Position numbers and translations under genes: made by a program. A stretch of DNA of 64,000 nt. It comes from Rhizobium oryzihabitans. Its GTDB lineage: Bacteria > Pseudomonadota > Alphaproteobacteria > Rhizobiales > Rhizobiaceae. The DNA lies in NCBI RefSeq assembly GCF_010669145.1, contig NZ_CP048632.1:2872501-2936500 (forward strand). The letters run 5' to 3'. Below are positions 46,403 to 54,818 of this stretch, piece by piece (positions within the stretch are counted from its first letter, which is position 1; each line of letters opens with the position of its first letter). The notes beneath the pieces are model-generated. The model searched no databases. It had not been told where the DNA came from and worked only from the letters and a program-made list of their open reading frames with translations.

Positions 46403-46678
46403 ATGACGAAATTTGCCGGACCGCCGCCCCTTGACGGGCTGAAGCGCAGGATCGCCAATCACCGCAAGGCGCGTGAAGGCTCAGGCGGCGACCAGACGCG
46501 CAATGGCATGTTCGTGCGGCAGACCTTCTGTCTTGGCCGTGAAGAGGCCCGCGCCAAGGCGCGCGAATGGTTCGACAGCTTCCCGAAAGCCGCCTACTGG
46601 ACGGAAGTGGAAAGCTGGCGGCAGCTGGAAGGCGACCGCATCGAATTCACCATGCGGCGGCTTCCTTCCGCCGATTGA
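46403..46678 (+). CDS. Hypothetical protein, 91 residues
   Basis: A small soluble basic protein (T-K-F-A-G-P-P-P-L-D-G-L-K-R-R) with a second half F-C-L-G-R-E-E-A-R-A-K-A-R-E-W-F. I believe relatives occur in Rhizobiales, but I do not know a function. The ATG at 46403 has GAGGTG at good spacing; an ATG-like start upstream at 46385 is less likely. A dispersed repeat starts right after its stop codon. Confidence 0.65.
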   Translation: MTKFAGPPPLDGLKRRIANHRKAREGSGGDQTRNGMFVRQTFCLGREEARAKAREWFDSFPKAAYWTEVESWRQLEGDRIEFTMRRLPSAD

Positions 46679-46679
46679 G

Positions 46680-46782
46680 TTTTAGAGCGTCTTCGCTGTT
46701 CTTCGAATGGCGAAAACGCTCCAACTCTTTGTTTGTCGTATTTCCGGACGGAAAACGGACCACTTTTCCTGGAAATGCTCTA
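46680..46782. repeat. Dispersed intergenic repeat, long copy
   Basis: Contains an AGAGCGT..ACGCTC hairpin part and the TTTCCGGACGGAA..TTCCTGGAAAT palindrome seen at 6996-7040. The terminal CTA forms the TAG stop of the minus-strand Na/Pi cotransporter gene. The two copies thus have the same relation to a stop codon. Confidence 0.75.
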
Positions 46783-48432
46783 GGCGCGCGGTTCTGCGTA
46801 ACGCAGGCGGCTTTCGATCAGCACGCCGCTTTCATCCAGAATGGGGTGGGCGACTGAGACGATATGGGCGTTGATGCGCTTCAGATCCCTGAGCATGTCG
46901 AGATGCAGCGAACTGGTCTGCATGCTTTCCGTCAGGCCGTCGCGCAGCCGCTCCAGGTGGCGGTTGGAGGACTGTTTTTCGAGGCGGCGTATATCCACCT
47001 TGCTTTCCATCAGCCGGCGGGCAAGATCGAAATCGCCGGTCACCAGAATGCTCTGGGCGGCCCGCAGGTTTTCGATTGTCATGTCGAACAGCGTCTTCAG
47101 CTCCTCATAACCGTCGTCGGAAAATTTGAAGCTGTTCAGCACCTTCTTGCGGATCTGCTCGCAAATGCCTTTTTCGATGATGTCGCCGATGTGCTCGAGA
47201 TTGATCGCGTAATCGATGATGGCGATCGAACGGCGCGCTTCTTCGTCGGCAAGCCCCTTTCGCCCCAGTTGCGAAAGATAGACCTTCACCTCCTGCTGGC
47301 GGCGATCGACCTTCTTTTCGAGCAGGGAAACTTCCTGAAGGGGCGCCAGATCATTGTGCTTGAAGGCGTTTTCGGCGCGGATCAGCATGCGTTCGATGCT
47401 GTCGCCGACGCTCAAGACCTCACGGGTGGCATTGGCAAGCGCTACTACCGGCATATCAAGCGCCTGCTGGTCGAGGAAATTCGGGCCGTCTTCGGTTTTC
47501 GGATCGCCCGGTACCAGCTTGGCCATCAGATCGGATATGAGGCCGGAGAAGGGCCAGGCCAGCGCCGCCAGAATGACGTTGAAGATGAGATGCGCATCAA
47601 CAGGCAATTTGGCCGGCGAAAGCGGCAATTGCTGCAGCATCGCCGCGCCGTAGGAGGCGAGGGGCATGGCGATAAGGCAGCCGATGGTGCGCACGACAAG
47701 GTTGCCGATGGTGATGCGCCGCGCCGAGGCGGGGCCGGAGAGCGTGGCGATGACGGGCGGAATGGCGCCGCCGAGATTGGCGCCGAGAATGAGAACGATG
47801 ATGAGGCCGGCGGAAAGCGTGCCGGTTGCGGCCAGCGACAGGATAAGCACCACGACGGCGAGGCTGGAGGAAGACACGAAGGCCAGCACGGCGGAGAAGA
47901 TCAACGCGACGGGCCACGCGCCATCAAGCAGGCCGATGAAGACGCCGAGAGCGGGCGAGGCGCGCATCGGTTCGGTCGCGCCGCTCAAGAGATGCAGCGA
48001 CAGAAGCATCAGGCCGATGCCGATGACCGCGGTTCCGCCGCCCTGTCTCGCATTGGAGCTGCCTTTTTTAAGCACGATGCCCGACAGGATCAGAAGCGGC
48101 GACAGCCATTCCACACCGGCGGCGACAATCCAGGCCGTGACGGCAGTGCCGACATTGGCGCCAAGCAGCACGACCTGCGCCATGCGCGGCCTGATGAGAT
48201 CGCGTTCGGCGAAGGAGGCGACGGTGAGTGCCGTCGCCGTCGAGCTTTGCAGCGCGACGGTGGCGAAAAAGCCGGAAAAGAAGGAACGCGGCCCGTTCTG
48301 GGTGCCGGTCGCCAGCACGCTTCGCAGTTTCATGCCGAAGGCGCGGGTCACCCCGTCCTTGACCTGGGCAAGACCAAAGAGCAGCAGCGCGACTGCGCCG
48401 AGAAGGTTGACGATGACAATGGTGGATTGCAT
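46780..48432 (-). CDS. Na/Pi cotransporter family protein with PhoU-like domain
   Basis: A 550-residue membrane protein. The first 300 residues hold two inverted repeats of Na/Pi-cotransporter type (G-A-N-V-G-T-A-V-T-A-W and G-A-N-L-G-G-A-I-P-P-V; the Q-S-S-T-A motif near residue 65). A cytoplasmic C-terminal half (about 330-540) resembles PhoU. It probably moves phosphate with sodium. The ATG at 48432 follows AGGAGAC. The stop codon is supplied by a dispersed repeat. Confidence 0.9.
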   Translation of the reverse strand: MQSTIVIVNLLGAVALLLFGLAQVKDGVTRAFGMKLRSVLATGTQNGPRSFFSGFFATVALQSSTATALTVASFAERDLIRPRMAQVVLLGANVGTAVTAWIVAAGVEWLSPLLILSGIVLKKGSSNARQGGGTAVIGIGLMLLSLHLLSGATEPMRASPALGVFIGLLDGAWPVALIFSAVLAFVSSSSLAVVVLILSLAATGTLSAGLIIVLILGANLGGAIPPVIATLSGPASARRITIGNLVVRTIGCLIAMPLASYGAAMLQQLPLSPAKLPVDAHLIFNVILAALAWPFSGLISDLMAKLVPGDPKTEDGPNFLDQQALDMPVVALANATREVLSVGDSIERMLIRAENAFKHNDLAPLQEVSLLEKKVDRRQQEVKVYLSQLGRKGLADEEARRSIAIIDYAINLEHIGDIIEKGICEQIRKKVLNSFKFSDDGYEELKTLFDMTIENLRAAQSILVTGDFDLARRLMESKVDIRRLEKQSSNRHLERLRDGLTESMQTSSLHLDMLRDLKRINAHIVSVAHPILDESGVLIESRLRYAEPRA

Positions 48433-48604
48433 GCGACGTCTCCTCACACCCGCCGGCGGATGGTTCCGGCGAGGGCGATTTTTGTTGTCCGGCTAATAAG
48501 TATAGGAGCCTGAACGCCTTCGGTACAGGCCGGGTTGCGACAGTTTTGAAGCAAAAACGGTCAATTTTTGTATTTGCACGAAAAAATGGCGTTAAAAAAG
48601 GCGC

Positions 48605-49078
48605 TCACGACCATACGGTCTGGCGGAGGGCCTCGCCGGTGATCATTGCCGCCGACATGGCGACGTTGATGGAACGCTGCCCTGTCATCATCGGGATGAT
48701 GATTCGCTCCTGCGCCTTCTCATGCACATGGTCGGGCACACCCGCACTTTCACGGCCGAAAAGCAGGATATCATCGCCGCGATAGGCGATCTGCGTATAG
48801 GGCAGGGCGGCCTTGGTGGAGGCGAGAATGAGGCGGCGGCCGGTGGTTGCGCGCCATTCCTCGAAGCGGTCCCAGCTGACGTGGCGCGTCAGCGCCGCCG
48901 CCGCAATGTAGTCCATGCCCGCCCGTTTCAGGTTGCGGTCGGAAATATCGAAGCCGGCCGGTTCGATGATATCGACGCCGAGACCGAGACAGGCCGCCAG
49001 CCGCAGGATGGTGCCGGTATTGCCGGGAATATCGGGCTGATAAAGGGCGATCCTGATGTTGGGCCTGGTCTCTTGCAT
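48605..49078 (-). CDS. trmL: tRNA (cytidine-34-2'-O)-methyltransferase
   Basis: A 157-residue SPOUT-class methyltransferase that 2'-O-methylates the wobble base of certain leucine tRNAs. Family motifs are clear: Q-P-D-I-P-G-N-T-G-T-I-L-R near residue 15, G-R-E-S-A-G-V-P near 108 and I-P-M-M-T-G-Q-R-S-I-N-V-A near 128, the knot region. It stands on its own. Confidence 0.95.
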   Translation of the reverse strand: MQETRPNIRIALYQPDIPGNTGTILRLAACLGLGVDIIEPAGFDISDRNLKRAGMDYIAAAALTRHVSWDRFEEWRATTGRRLILASTKAALPYTQIAYRGDDILLFGRESAGVPDHVHEKAQERIIIPMMTGQRSINVAMSAAMITGEALRQTVWS

Positions 49079-49312
49079 GGTTTTCTCGTCGCAATTGGAA
49101 TGTCGGACCGATTATCACGGGCAGGCGGTGCGCGACAGATGCAGCATGAAAACGCCGGTTCGACGCGCTTCGCACAACGGATATTCATTCGCGTGACACA
49201 CAGGCAGGCTACCCATTAACCAATGTGTCATCAGGCTGATCGGAACGTTCGCTTGGGCCGTGATGGCGTTATCGAGCCGGATTTCTGCGCGCCGCAAAAA
49301 CAGGAAGATATC

Positions 49313-50188
49313 ATGTCCGAACGGGTGAATTTCGTCCATCTGACCGATCTGCATATTGGCAATCCGCAGGTGCAGGATGATGATCTTTATTCCGATACGT
49401 CGGCCACGCTGTCTGCGACACTTGCGCAAATCAAGGCGCTTGTGCCGCCGCCCGAATTCATCGTCGTCAGCGGCGACCTGACCAATCGGGGCGATGCCGG
49501 CAGCTATGAGGAGCTGAAGCGGTTGATGGCCGAGGCGGAACTGGATGTCCCGGTGCTTTTTGCGCTCGGCAATCATGACCGCCGCGACGGATTTTATCCC
49601 GTGATGCTCGGCCGTCATGAGGATCTGGATGAACCTTACGACCATGCGGAGGTTGTCGCCGGCATTCATATCATCGTCATGGACACCAGCGTTCCCGGTA
49701 AAGTCGGCGGGGCTTTCGAACCCGGGCAGATCGAGTGGCTTGAGGAGGAACTCGAAAACCATCCTGACCTGCCGAAGCTTCTGGTGATGCACCATGCGCC
49801 GGCGCTCGATTTTGATCGTGCCGACGCAGAGTGGGAATCTCTTTCCTTCGTCGACACCGAGGCTCTGGACGAGGTGCTGTTTGAATACGATGTCATGGGC
49901 ATCCTGGCGGGTCACATCCACTATGACCGCATGGCTCACTGGCAGGGCATCCCCGTCGTCGTCGGCATCGGCCAGCATTTCGCCACCGATCCGCTGTGGC
50001 TGCATGAGGGTGTGCGCATGTTGTCCGGCGCGTCTTTCGTCATCGGCACGCTGCGAGATACGGGGCTGAGCGTCACTTTCGCACCGCAGCCCAGCGATCG
50101 CCGGGAACTGAAGCGCCACACGCAGGATGCCATGGCCGAACTGATCGCAGAGTATGAAGAGGGGCAAGCGCAGGACGCTGCCGAGTAG
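49313..50188 (+). CDS. Class III cyclic-nucleotide-type phosphodiesterase
   Basis: A 291-residue calcineurin-like phosphoesterase of the CpdA/GpdQ group. Metal motifs in order: D-L-H-I-G (residue 11), G-D-L-T-N (63), G-N-H-D (95), H-H-A-P (161) and G-H-I-H (203). It may act on cAMP or on glycerophosphodiesters. The ATG at 49313 has CAGGAAG upstream; the frame is open from 49223. It is separated from the ABC exporter by a 383-bp region that holds a leader-type ORF. Confidence 0.88.
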   Translation: MSERVNFVHLTDLHIGNPQVQDDDLYSDTSATLSATLAQIKALVPPPEFIVVSGDLTNRGDAGSYEELKRLMAEAELDVPVLFALGNHDRRDGFYPVMLGRHEDLDEPYDHAEVVAGIHIIVMDTSVPGKVGGAFEPGQIEWLEEELENHPDLPKLLVMHHAPALDFDRADAEWESLSFVDTEALDEVLFEYDVMGILAGHIHYDRMAHWQGIPVVVGIGQHFATDPLWLHEGVRMLSGASFVIGTLRDTGLSVTFAPQPSDRRELKRHTQDAMAELIAEYEEGQAQDAAE

Positions 50189-50363
50189 GTCAATCTACCC
50201 GCATATTTCGGCCGGCGGGGACCTTGCATGGCAATCTCCGCCCGTCGAGCTTCGTCGGTCGCATTCTGGCGTTTTTCTGGCGCATCTGGTATCTTTCCGG
50301 CTGGTCAACGATTAATTTTTACGCTACAAGGCCACATCTTCAACACCAGCTAGGGAGGTTCTC

Positions 50364-50420
50364 ATGCAAAATGACATTCGTATTCACCTCCCGGCCCCAG
50401 TAGTGCTGCTGCTGGCCTAG
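50364..50420 (+). CDS. Leader-type peptide upstream of an ABC exporter
   Basis: An 18-residue ORF, M-Q-N-D-I-R-I-H-L-P-A-P-V-V-L-L-L-A, with a strong GGGAGG ribosome site five bases before its ATG. It ends in Val-Val-Leu-Leu-Leu, as in branched-chain amino-acid leader peptides. The ribosome site can pair with ACCTCCC inside the ORF (50353-50359 with 50386-50392). A GC hairpin follows. A regulatory leader is inferred. Confidence 0.55.
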   Translation: MQNDIRIHLPAPVVLLLA

Positions 50421-50429
50421 GTGTTACTC

Positions 50430-50447
50430 CGCGGTTCGACCGCGTTT
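50430..50447 (+). terminator. Possible attenuator terminator
   Basis: CGCGG-TTCGA-CCGCG followed by TTT, ten bases after the stop of the leader-type ORF and about 125 bp before the ABC exporter start. Confidence 0.45.
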
Positions 50448-50571
50448 CCCATACTTCGATTCGTCATGTGGCTGTCACGGCCATATCCAAAGACTTTTCC
50501 GTTCCGTCGTGAGCCATATTTGTGTTTGCTCACTTTTCACGATGGGGCGATTGATTGCCGGAGCTTGGCCT

Positions 50572-52422
50572 ATGTTTGGCTGGTTTGAAAAACGCCTTGA
50601 TCCTTTTCCCTCTTCGACGCCGTCCGTGCCGCCGAAGACGCTTTTGCCGTTCCTGTGGCATTATGTGAAGCCCGCATGGCCATGGCTGCTGCTGCTCGGC
50701 CTGATGTCCATGGGTATCGCGGTTGCGGAAGCCATGCTCTACAAATTCCTCGGCAACATCGTCGACTGGCTTTCCACGGCCAATCGCGAGACGTTTTTTG
50801 CCGATGAGGGCTGGCATCTGATCGTCATGGCCGGACTGGTGCTGATCGTGCTGCCCTTGATGGGTGCGGTCCATACCATGACCATGCACCAGACGCTTGC
50901 CGGCAATTTCGGCATGATCGCACGCTGGAAGATGCATCGCTTCCTGCTGCGCCACTCCATGAACTTTTTCGCCAACGAGTTTGCGGGCCGGGTTTCGACC
51001 AAGGTGATGCAGACGGCGCTGGCGATCCGCGAAGTGGCGCTGAAGGTGATCGACGTCTTCGTCTACGCCATCAGCTTCGTCGTCTCGATGCTGTTCATGG
51101 TTGCAGCGGCCGACTGGCGGCTGGTCATTCCGCTCCTGGCGTGGCTCGGCATCTATATGTGCATTCTCGCCTATTTCGTGCCGAAACTCGGCCGGCTGGC
51201 GCAGGAGCAGGCCGATGCGCGCTCGATGATGACGGGGCGTATCGTCGACAGCTACACCAACATCTCGACGATCAAGCTGTTTTCGCATGCGGGGCGTGAG
51301 GAAAGATATGCGCGTGAGGGCATGAATGTGTTTCTTGGAACCGTTCACCGCCAGATGCGCAAGATTTCCGGCTTCAACATCCTGATCGACCTCAACAACG
51401 CCGTGGTTCTGTTTTCCACGGCAGCACTTGGTCTCTATTTCTGGATGCAGGGTTCGGTCACGGCCGGCTCGGTTGCCATCGCCATCAGCCTTGCCATGCG
51501 CGTCAACGGCATGTCGCAGTGGATCATGTGGGAAGTCACCTCGCTGTTCGAAAATATCGGCACGGTCTATGACGGCATGTCGATGATGACGAAGCCGCAC
51601 GATATCGTCGATGTCGCGAAGGCTCCGGAGCTTGCTGCACCCCAGGGCGCCATCCGTTACGACAACGTCCGCTTCCACTACGGCAAGAATAAGGGCGTGA
51701 TCGACGGGCTGACGCTCGACATCAAGCCGGGCGAGAAGGTCGGTCTGGTCGGGCGTTCGGGTGCGGGCAAGACGACGCTGATGAACCTGCTTCTGCGCTT
51801 CTATGATCTGGAGGCGGGCAGGATTACCATCGACGGGCAGGACATCTCCAAGGTGTCGCAGGACAGCCTGCGCGAGCTGATCGGCGTGGTGACGCAGGAT
51901 ACGTCGCTGCTGCACCGTTCGATCCGCGACAACATCGCCTATGGCCATCCCGAGGCTACGGACGAGCAGGTGATCGCGGCGGCGAAGCGGGCGAATGCCT
52001 GGGACTTCATCGAAACGCTTGTCGACATGCATGGTCGGCAGGGCCTCGATGCGCAGGTTGGCGAACGCGGCGTGAAGCTTTCCGGCGGTCAGCGTCAGCG
52101 CATCGCGATTGCGCGTGTGTTCCTCAAGAATGCGCCGATTCTGGTGCTGGACGAGGCGACCTCGGCGCTTGACAGTGAAGTCGAGGCGGCGATCCAGGAG
52201 AACCTGTTCTCGCTGATGGAAGGCAAGACGGTGATTGCGATCGCCCACCGCCTGTCGACGCTGACCGAAATGGACCGGCTCATCATCCTCGACAAGGGCC
52301 AGATCGTGGAATCGGGCAGCCATGCGGAACTGGCGGCGATGGGCGGCATCTATGCCGATCTCTGGCGTCGCCAGTCCGGCGGCTTCATCGCCGACCATGA
52401 GGCGGAAGTGGCCGCGGAGTAA
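50572..52422 (+). CDS. ABC exporter (fused permease-ATPase), first of a tandem pair
   Basis: A 616-residue half-type exporter: six transmembrane helices (about residues 30-320), then an ATPase domain. Walker A (G-R-S-G-A-G-K-T-T), Q-loop (T-Q-D-T-S-L-L-H-R-S), signature (K-L-S-G-G-Q-R-Q-R), Walker B (I-L-V-L-D-E-A-T-S) and H-loop (A-H-R-L) are all present. The substrate is unknown; it belongs to the lipid/drug-exporter-like group. The ATG at 50572 is chosen (GGAGC upstream); the frame is open from 50509. The next gene is a close paralogue. Confidence 0.88.
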   Translation: MFGWFEKRLDPFPSSTPSVPPKTLLPFLWHYVKPAWPWLLLLGLMSMGIAVAEAMLYKFLGNIVDWLSTANRETFFADEGWHLIVMAGLVLIVLPLMGAVHTMTMHQTLAGNFGMIARWKMHRFLLRHSMNFFANEFAGRVSTKVMQTALAIREVALKVIDVFVYAISFVVSMLFMVAAADWRLVIPLLAWLGIYMCILAYFVPKLGRLAQEQADARSMMTGRIVDSYTNISTIKLFSHAGREERYAREGMNVFLGTVHRQMRKISGFNILIDLNNAVVLFSTAALGLYFWMQGSVTAGSVAIAISLAMRVNGMSQWIMWEVTSLFENIGTVYDGMSMMTKPHDIVDVAKAPELAAPQGAIRYDNVRFHYGKNKGVIDGLTLDIKPGEKVGLVGRSGAGKTTLMNLLLRFYDLEAGRITIDGQDISKVSQDSLRELIGVVTQDTSLLHRSIRDNIAYGHPEATDEQVIAAAKRANAWDFIETLVDMHGRQGLDAQVGERGVKLSGGQRQRIAIARVFLKNAPILVLDEATSALDSEVEAAIQENLFSLMEGKTVIAIAHRLSTLTEMDRLIILDKGQIVESGSHAELAAMGGIYADLWRRQSGGFIADHEAEVAAE

Positions 52423-52432
52423 GGAAAGCGTG

Positions 52433-52457
52433 AGGGCGGGGTATTCCCCGCCCTTTT
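52433..52457 (+). terminator. Terminator of the first ABC exporter
   Basis: A perfect 9-bp stem (AGGGCGGGG with CCCCGCCCT) and TATT loop, followed by TTTT. A degenerate relative of the same hairpin occurs at about 52640-52668. Confidence 0.85.
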
Positions 52458-52480
52458 CGTTAAGGGGTTAAAGCCTCTCT

Positions 52481-52596
52481 CCCGTCATGCCGGCCTTGAG
52501 CCGGCATCCAGCCATGGCGCGTCTGCGCCGCGAGAAGAATCTTTTGCGATCAAGGACTTGATCACGCTGGACCCCGGATCCAGTCCGGGGTGACGG
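52481..52596. repeat. Palindromic repeat between the ABC exporter genes
   Basis: GTCATGCCGGCCTTGAGCCGGCATCCAG, a centre, then CTGGACCCCGGATCCAGTCCGGGGTGACGG: the hairpin, ATCCAG, centre, CTGGA, hairpin plan shared with 30879-30986 and 62936-63021. It fills part of a 331-bp gap. The remainder (52597-52753) shows only a weak hairpin. Confidence 0.75.
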
Positions 52597-52753
52597 TGTG
52601 AGGATACTGCCGATGCGTAAAATATCGATAGGTTGATTTAAGGACGGGGAACATTTCCCGCCCTTTATCATTCCCCCAACGTTACCGAAATATAATCTCT
52701 TCCCCAAGGCTCAGCGGCTGTTCCCCCAACGGGAATCCGCCTATATCCGGATC

Positions 52754-54619
52754 ATGGTCATTACGCGCATCTTCGAGTTCTTCGAGAACTGGATTAAGCC
52801 CTTCGCCCGAAAGGACGACCTGCGGCCGCCTGAAAGCACATTCGCCTTCATCTGGTTCTATATCTCCCAGGCCAAGGCGCCGTTTTTTGCGATGCTGGTG
52901 CTGGGCGGGCTGACGGCCGCCATTGAGGCGGCGCTGTTCTGGTTCGTCGGGCGGCTGGTGGATATTCTCTCGACCGTGAAGCCGGATGAAGGCTGGGCCG
53001 GGTTGCTTGCCGCCCATGGCGGCGAGCTGGTCGGCATGCTGGTATTGATCGGCGTCGTGCGCTTCATCGTCGCGATGATCACGGCACTGGTGGATCAGCA
53101 GATCATCACGCCCGGCTTTTACAATCTGGTGCGCTGGCAATCCTACATGCATGTGGCGCGGCAATCGCTGACCTTTTTCCAGAATGATTTTTCCGGCCGT
53201 ATCGTCACCAAGGTCTGGTCGGGCGGGCAGGCGGCAGGCGATCTCGTCACCTCGCTGATGGAAAGCGTCTGGTTCGTCGGCATCTACTCCGTCTCGATGC
53301 TGTTTCTGATCGGTGGTCTGGACTGGCGACTGGCGGTCGTCGTCCTCGTCTGGGTGTTGATCTTTTCGCTACTGGCGCGCTACTTCGTACCGCGCATCCG
53401 CTACCACTCGAAAGAAACGGCAGAGGCCGCCTCCATGCTTTCCGGCCGCATGGTGGATGCCTACAGCAATATCCAGACACTCAGGCTGTTCGGCCGCGAC
53501 GATGCCAACGACCGCTACATGCGGCAGGGCTTCGATATCTTCCAGAACGCGACGATGACGTTCACGCGCTTCATTACCGGCGTGCGCGCCTCCATGGCGC
53601 TGCTATCGGGCGTAATGATCACGTCGATGGCGGCGCTGTGCATCGATCTTTGGCTGTCGGGCAAGATCAGTTCCGGCGCGGTCGCCTTCACGCTGGCGCT
53701 GGTCCTACGCCTCAATTTTCTGCTCGGACGGTTGATGACGCAGTTTAACGGCATCATGCGCAATTTCGGCACGGTGCAGAATGCGGCGGAGCTGATTTCA
53801 CAGCCGATCGGCCTCGTCGATGCGCCGGATGCGACGGCGCTTGTCGTGAAGAGGCCGAGCATCCGCTTTGAAAACGTCAGCTTCCATTACGGGCGGGCGA
53901 ATGGCGTCATCGATCATCTCAATCTCGATATCAAGGCTGGAGAAAAGGTCGGCATCGTCGGGCGCTCCGGCGCGGGCAAATCCACGCTCGTCAATCTGCT
54001 CCTGCGTTTTTACGATGTCGAAAAAGGCCGTATCCTGATCGACGGGCAGGATATTGCCAGGGTGACCCAGGAATCGCTGCGCGCTCATATCGGCATGGTC
54101 ACGCAGGATACGTCGCTGCTGCATCGTTCCATCCGCGACAACATCATGTTCGGCCGCACGGATGCCACCGAAGCGCAATTGCTGGAGGCGACGCGCCGGG
54201 CCAAGGCGGATGATTTCATCACAAGGCTGGTGGACCAGCGCGGCCGCTTAGGCTTCGACGCGCATGTCGGCGAACGCGGTGTGAAACTGTCCGGGGGCCA
54301 GCGGCAGCGCATTGCCATCGCCCGCGTGATGCTGAAGGACGCCCCGATCCTCGTGCTCGATGAGGCGACTTCTGCGCTCGATTCGGAGGTAGAAGCGGCG
54401 ATCCAGAGCAATCTGGATGAATTGATGCAGGGCAAGACGGTGCTGGCCATCGCCCACCGGCTCTCGACCATCGCTGCTCTCGACCGGCTGATCGTCATGG
54501 ATCAGGGCCGCATCGTCGAACAGGGTAACCACTCCGATCTCGTCTCGCAGGGTGGCCTTTATTCGGAGCTTTGGGCACGACAGTCGGGCGGTTTTCTTGC
54601 AGCCGATGAGACCGTTTAA
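52754..54619 (+). CDS. ABC exporter (fused permease-ATPase), second of the pair
   Basis: A 621-residue paralogue of the preceding protein with the same domain order and every ATPase motif intact (G-R-S-G-A-G-K-S-T, K-L-S-G-G-Q-R-Q-R, I-L-V-L-D-E-A-T-S, A-H-R-L). Two adjacent half-transporters often form a heterodimer, although a terminator and a repeat separate the two genes, so separate homodimers are possible. No good ribosome site is visible at the ATG; the start is provisional. Confidence 0.88.
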   Translation: MVITRIFEFFENWIKPFARKDDLRPPESTFAFIWFYISQAKAPFFAMLVLGGLTAAIEAALFWFVGRLVDILSTVKPDEGWAGLLAAHGGELVGMLVLIGVVRFIVAMITALVDQQIITPGFYNLVRWQSYMHVARQSLTFFQNDFSGRIVTKVWSGGQAAGDLVTSLMESVWFVGIYSVSMLFLIGGLDWRLAVVVLVWVLIFSLLARYFVPRIRYHSKETAEAASMLSGRMVDAYSNIQTLRLFGRDDANDRYMRQGFDIFQNATMTFTRFITGVRASMALLSGVMITSMAALCIDLWLSGKISSGAVAFTLALVLRLNFLLGRLMTQFNGIMRNFGTVQNAAELISQPIGLVDAPDATALVVKRPSIRFENVSFHYGRANGVIDHLNLDIKAGEKVGIVGRSGAGKSTLVNLLLRFYDVEKGRILIDGQDIARVTQESLRAHIGMVTQDTSLLHRSIRDNIMFGRTDATEAQLLEATRRAKADDFITRLVDQRGRLGFDAHVGERGVKLSGGQRQRIAIARVMLKDAPILVLDEATSALDSEVEAAIQSNLDELMQGKTVLAIAHRLSTIAALDRLIVMDQGRIVEQGNHSDLVSQGGLYSELWARQSGGFLAADETV

Positions 54620-54818
54620 GGTCGGGCCGGGGCGCGACTAGCCGATCCTGAATGTCGCAAATATAAAATCACTGGTTGCTAATATCTTATATTTATTCGG
54701 CTATCGATCGATTTACTCAACCCAAAATTTATAATGGGACGGTAAGCACTTGTTTATCGGTGCATGCAAAAAAAAGTCCGCGGGAGGAATCGCGTTCATT
54801 TTTTGTGGATCGGAAACA

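Noticed and set aside
46864..48513. Long plus-strand open frame of 549 codons opposite the Na/Pi cotransporter
   Set aside because: It is antisense to a clear family member, has a biased composition and no family character. The same holds for long antisense frames at 1472-2863, 50530-52398, 54729-56579 and 58514-60028.
50430..50444. CGCGGTTCGACCGCG as a tRNA T-arm
   Set aside because: The loop has five, not seven, bases and no anticodon or acceptor stem is found around it.
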